Below are positions 6,217 through 7,663 of a stretch of DNA of 7,663 bases, piece after piece. The stretch is from Acidobacteriota bacterium (GTDB lineage Bacteria; Acidobacteriota; Blastocatellia; Pyrinomonadales; Pyrinomonadaceae): contig JAKOSS010000413.1 of the NCBI GenBank assembly GCA_029777145.1, positions 1-7,663 on the forward strand, in the 5' to 3' direction. The first letter of the stretch is position 1. Each line of letters opens with the position of its first letter. The position numbers were made by a program, and so were the translations under genes. The notes below the pieces were generated by a model. It did no database searches, was not told where the DNA came from, and worked only from the letters and a program-made list of their open reading frames with translations.

Positions 6217-6300
6217 CTGATAGCTGATAGCTGATAGTTGATAGCTTAAAGCAGATTCCGTTATCCGTTGTCAGCTATCCGTTCTCAGCTATTCCGATAA
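6217..6300. repeat. Heptamer repeat array C (12 in-phase units, with internal dyad)
   Basis: Twelve consecutive 7-bp units occupy this gap. The first four are CTGATAG three times and TTGATAG (6217-6244). CTTAAAG and CAGATTC (6245-6258) form a spacer. The next are CGTTATC, CGTTGTC, AGCTATC, CGTTCTC, AGCTATT and CCGATAA (6259-6300). The right half read on the minus strand gives GGATAGC, TGACAAC and GGATAAC, the same type as block A. The two halves also pair: ATAGCTGA (6220-6227) with TCAGCTAT (6285-6292) and GATAG (6233-6237) with CTATC (6275-6279) in one register, forming an imperfect long hairpin. There is no T-tract after it. It ends 7 bases before the GTG of the cupin gene. Confidence 0.85.
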
Positions 6301-6307
6301 GAGAAAC

Positions 6308-7165
6308 GTGATAGTAAATTGTCCCGACATAAACGAAGAAATCGCGGCGCGGATCGCCGACGGCTTCCGGCTCGAGATGATCTTTCCGGCCGATTCGCCG
6401 CGTGTCGCGGAACTGAGCCGCGACGGTGAAAGGATCCGGATCGAACGGGAATCCGTATCCTTGCGGGATCGCGAATGGCATGTCGGGCGCGCCGGAATGG
6501 AATACCGCGATCTCATTCCCGACCGCCTCGGCGGCCGTGTCATCGCCTCGCCCATCCGCATCCCGAACGGCGGTCCGATACCCGATTACGTCCACTATCA
6601 TCACGTCGAATTCCAGATCATCTATTGCCTCAGCGGAACGGCGAAGGTCGTCTATGAAGATCAGGGCGAGCCGTTCGACTTCAGCGCCGGCGACTGCGTG
6701 CTGCAACCTCCCGGGATCAGGCACCGGGTGCTCGAATGTACCGGTGGATTCGAGGTTTTCGAGGTCGGATCGCCGGCCGAGCATCCGACTTTCGCCGAAC
6801 ATTCATTTGATCTTCCGACGCCGGACATCGATCCGGGACGTGAATTCGGAGGACAAAAGTTCGTTCGCCACCGCGCTTCCGTGGCAACGACCATCGAATC
6901 AAATGGACTCGCCATTCGCCCGACCGGAATCCGCGAAGCGAGCGCCGGTGCCGGCGACGTTTACACCGTTTCGTCCGATTCGGGCGCGGCGTTTTCGGCG
7001 TTAAGAGACGGCGACATCGTGATCGCGTTCGTCGCATCAGGAACGGCGCACGCGGCAGATCGGAAATTCGATCGCGGCGATGTCATCGTTCTAGAGGACG
7101 GCTCCGACCGATCGATCTTCGTCGGTCAGCGGTCCGAGATCGTGGTCGTCGAAGTTCGGCGCTAG
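6308..7165 (+). CDS. Cupin-domain protein, probable bicupin with degenerate second domain
   Basis: This 285-residue cytoplasmic protein begins at GTG (6308), preceded by a weak AAGAGA (6299-6304). The frame is open upstream only into the repeat array and offers no ATG, GTG or TTG there. Residues about 78-155 form a conserved cupin barrel: motif 1 is VHYHHVEFQIIYCLSG (95-110), with H96, H98 and E101 or Q103 as likely metal ligands, and motif 2 is FSAGDCVLQPPGIRHRV (125-141), with H139 as the last ligand. Residues about 186-285 look like a second barrel (IVIAFVASGTA, then FDRGDVIVLEDGS) without the histidines, so probably not metal-binding. An N-terminal segment of about 75 residues (REWHVGRAGMEYRDLIPDRLGG) precedes the barrel. 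Cupins range from sugar isomerases to dioxygenases and sensors; I cannot assign a reaction. Its stop codon overlaps that of the converging gene. Confidence 0.82.
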   Translation: MIVNCPDINEEIAARIADGFRLEMIFPADSPRVAELSRDGERIRIERESVSLRDREWHVGRAGMEYRDLIPDRLGGRVIASPIRIPNGGPIPDYVHYHHVEFQIIYCLSGTAKVVYEDQGEPFDFSAGDCVLQPPGIRHRVLECTGGFEVFEVGSPAEHPTFAEHSFDLPTPDIDPGREFGGQKFVRHRASVATTIESNGLAIRPTGIREASAGAGDVYTVSSDSGAAFSALRDGDIVIAFVASGTAHAADRKFDRGDVIVLEDGSDRSIFVGQRSEIVVVEVRR

Positions 7166-7663
7166 TCGATTCGTTCGAAACCCTGATACCACATGTTCGG
7201 GTTCGTTTCCTTGGCCTGACGCTGGAATTTCAGCAGGAATTTCGACGCGCCGGGCGCCCCGTCATTGCGCCCGACTGCATCGAAAAGTTCGATCCCGCCG
7301 GCGTCGAAATAGACCTCAAAGTCGATTGAGCGGTTCGGGAAATCGCCTTTTACTGCCTTCTCGACGTCGAAGTTGAAAACGAAGCTCTGGCGCCGCTTGC
7401 CGGTGCCGCGCGCACCGGTGCATTTTGCTTCGAGCCAAACTTCGCGATAGAGCTTGCCGGTTCGTTCGAATGCTTTAAGGAGGCGCTCGTCGCCGCGCGG
7501 ATCCGTCGCCGGATTCTTCGGTGCCAGCGGCGGATAATCGAGCTCGAAAAGCAGCGTCGTCGCCGGTTGCCGCAACGTCGAGATATCGACGGCGACGCCG
7601 CGATACCCGACATCGGTATAGCCTTCGAAAAAGCGGCCGACGTAGATCGCTTCGCTTCCGGCG
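7162..7663 (-). CDS. Hypothetical protein, C-terminal 166 residues (start lies off the right edge)
   Basis: The frame is open from the window edge (7662) to TAG at 7164-7162; the true start is outside. An internal TTG (7575) is not used because the same frame continues to the edge with ordinary codons (for example AIYVGRFFEGYTDVGYRGVAVDI). The visible part is soluble, with alternating beta strands (TTLLFELDYP, QSFVFNFDVEKAV, RSIDFEVYFD) and charged helices (DERLLKAFERTGKLYREVWLEAK). It has no membrane segment and no motif I recognise. It converges on the cupin gene, and the two TAG stops share the palindrome CTAG (7162-7165). Confidence 0.65.
   Translation of the reverse strand, partial: AGSEAIYVGRFFEGYTDVGYRGVAVDISTLRQPATTLLFELDYPPLAPKNPATDPRGDERLLKAFERTGKLYREVWLEAKCTGARGTGKRRQSFVFNFDVEKAVKGDFPNRSIDFEVYFDAGGIELFDAVGRNDGAPGASKFLLKFQRQAKETNPNMWYQGFERID

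Noticed and set aside
6217..6300. CRISPR array or intrinsic terminator
   Set aside because: Units are 7 bp without spacers, unlike CRISPR repeats of about 23-37 bp; the dyad has no T-tract, so it is not a standard terminator.

Overview
The window looks like chromosomal DNA from a member of the Acidobacteriota, most likely the Blastocatellia/Pyrinomonadales side. The grounds are a moderately GC-rich composition, a TonB-dependent receptor that begins with a carboxypeptidase-regulatory-like domain behind a signal peptide (a hallmark of large Acidobacteriota receptor families), and a histidyl-tRNA synthetase of the Bacteroidetes/eukaryote-like type. This is inference from protein style; there is no 16S or other decisive marker here.

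Layout. Bases 1-550 (minus) hold the first 183 codons of an Oar-like TonB-dependent receptor. Bases 551-963 are non-coding: an AT-rich leader with TTCAAAG repeats beside the receptor, then a GC-rich stretch crowded with short palindromes. Bases 964-1545 (minus) encode an NAD(P)H-dependent FMN reductase. Back-to-back promoters at 1557-1619 separate it from a rightward block: secreted amidohydrolase (1659-2999), gamma-carbonic-anhydrase-like protein (2996-3499), histidyl-tRNA synthetase (3589-4902), secreted two-domain protein of unknown function (4899-6176) and a cupin protein (6308-7165). The 3' end of an unrecognised minus-strand gene (7162-7663) converges on the cupin gene.

Within the rightward block the genes form two tightly coupled pairs, each joined by an ATGA stop/start overlap: amidohydrolase with carbonic anhydrase, and hisS with the secreted protein. 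The two gaps in the block, 3500-3588 and 6177-6307, are both largely built of degenerate 7-bp units kept in strict phase. Some units of the second gap are the reverse complement of units in the first, so they belong to one repeat family. This is the most unusual feature of the window. In the first gap the last units appear to supply the promoter of hisS and leave almost no room for a 5' leader.

Functionally the genes are mostly housekeeping or scavenging: outer-membrane import, flavin reduction, hydrolysis of a cyclic amide or dipeptide-like substrate outside the cytoplasm, and tRNA charging. There is no CRISPR array, insertion sequence, phage gene or recognisable defence system. The candidates for something undescribed are the heptamer repeat family, the palindrome-rich intergenic element, and the secreted and cupin proteins of unknown role.
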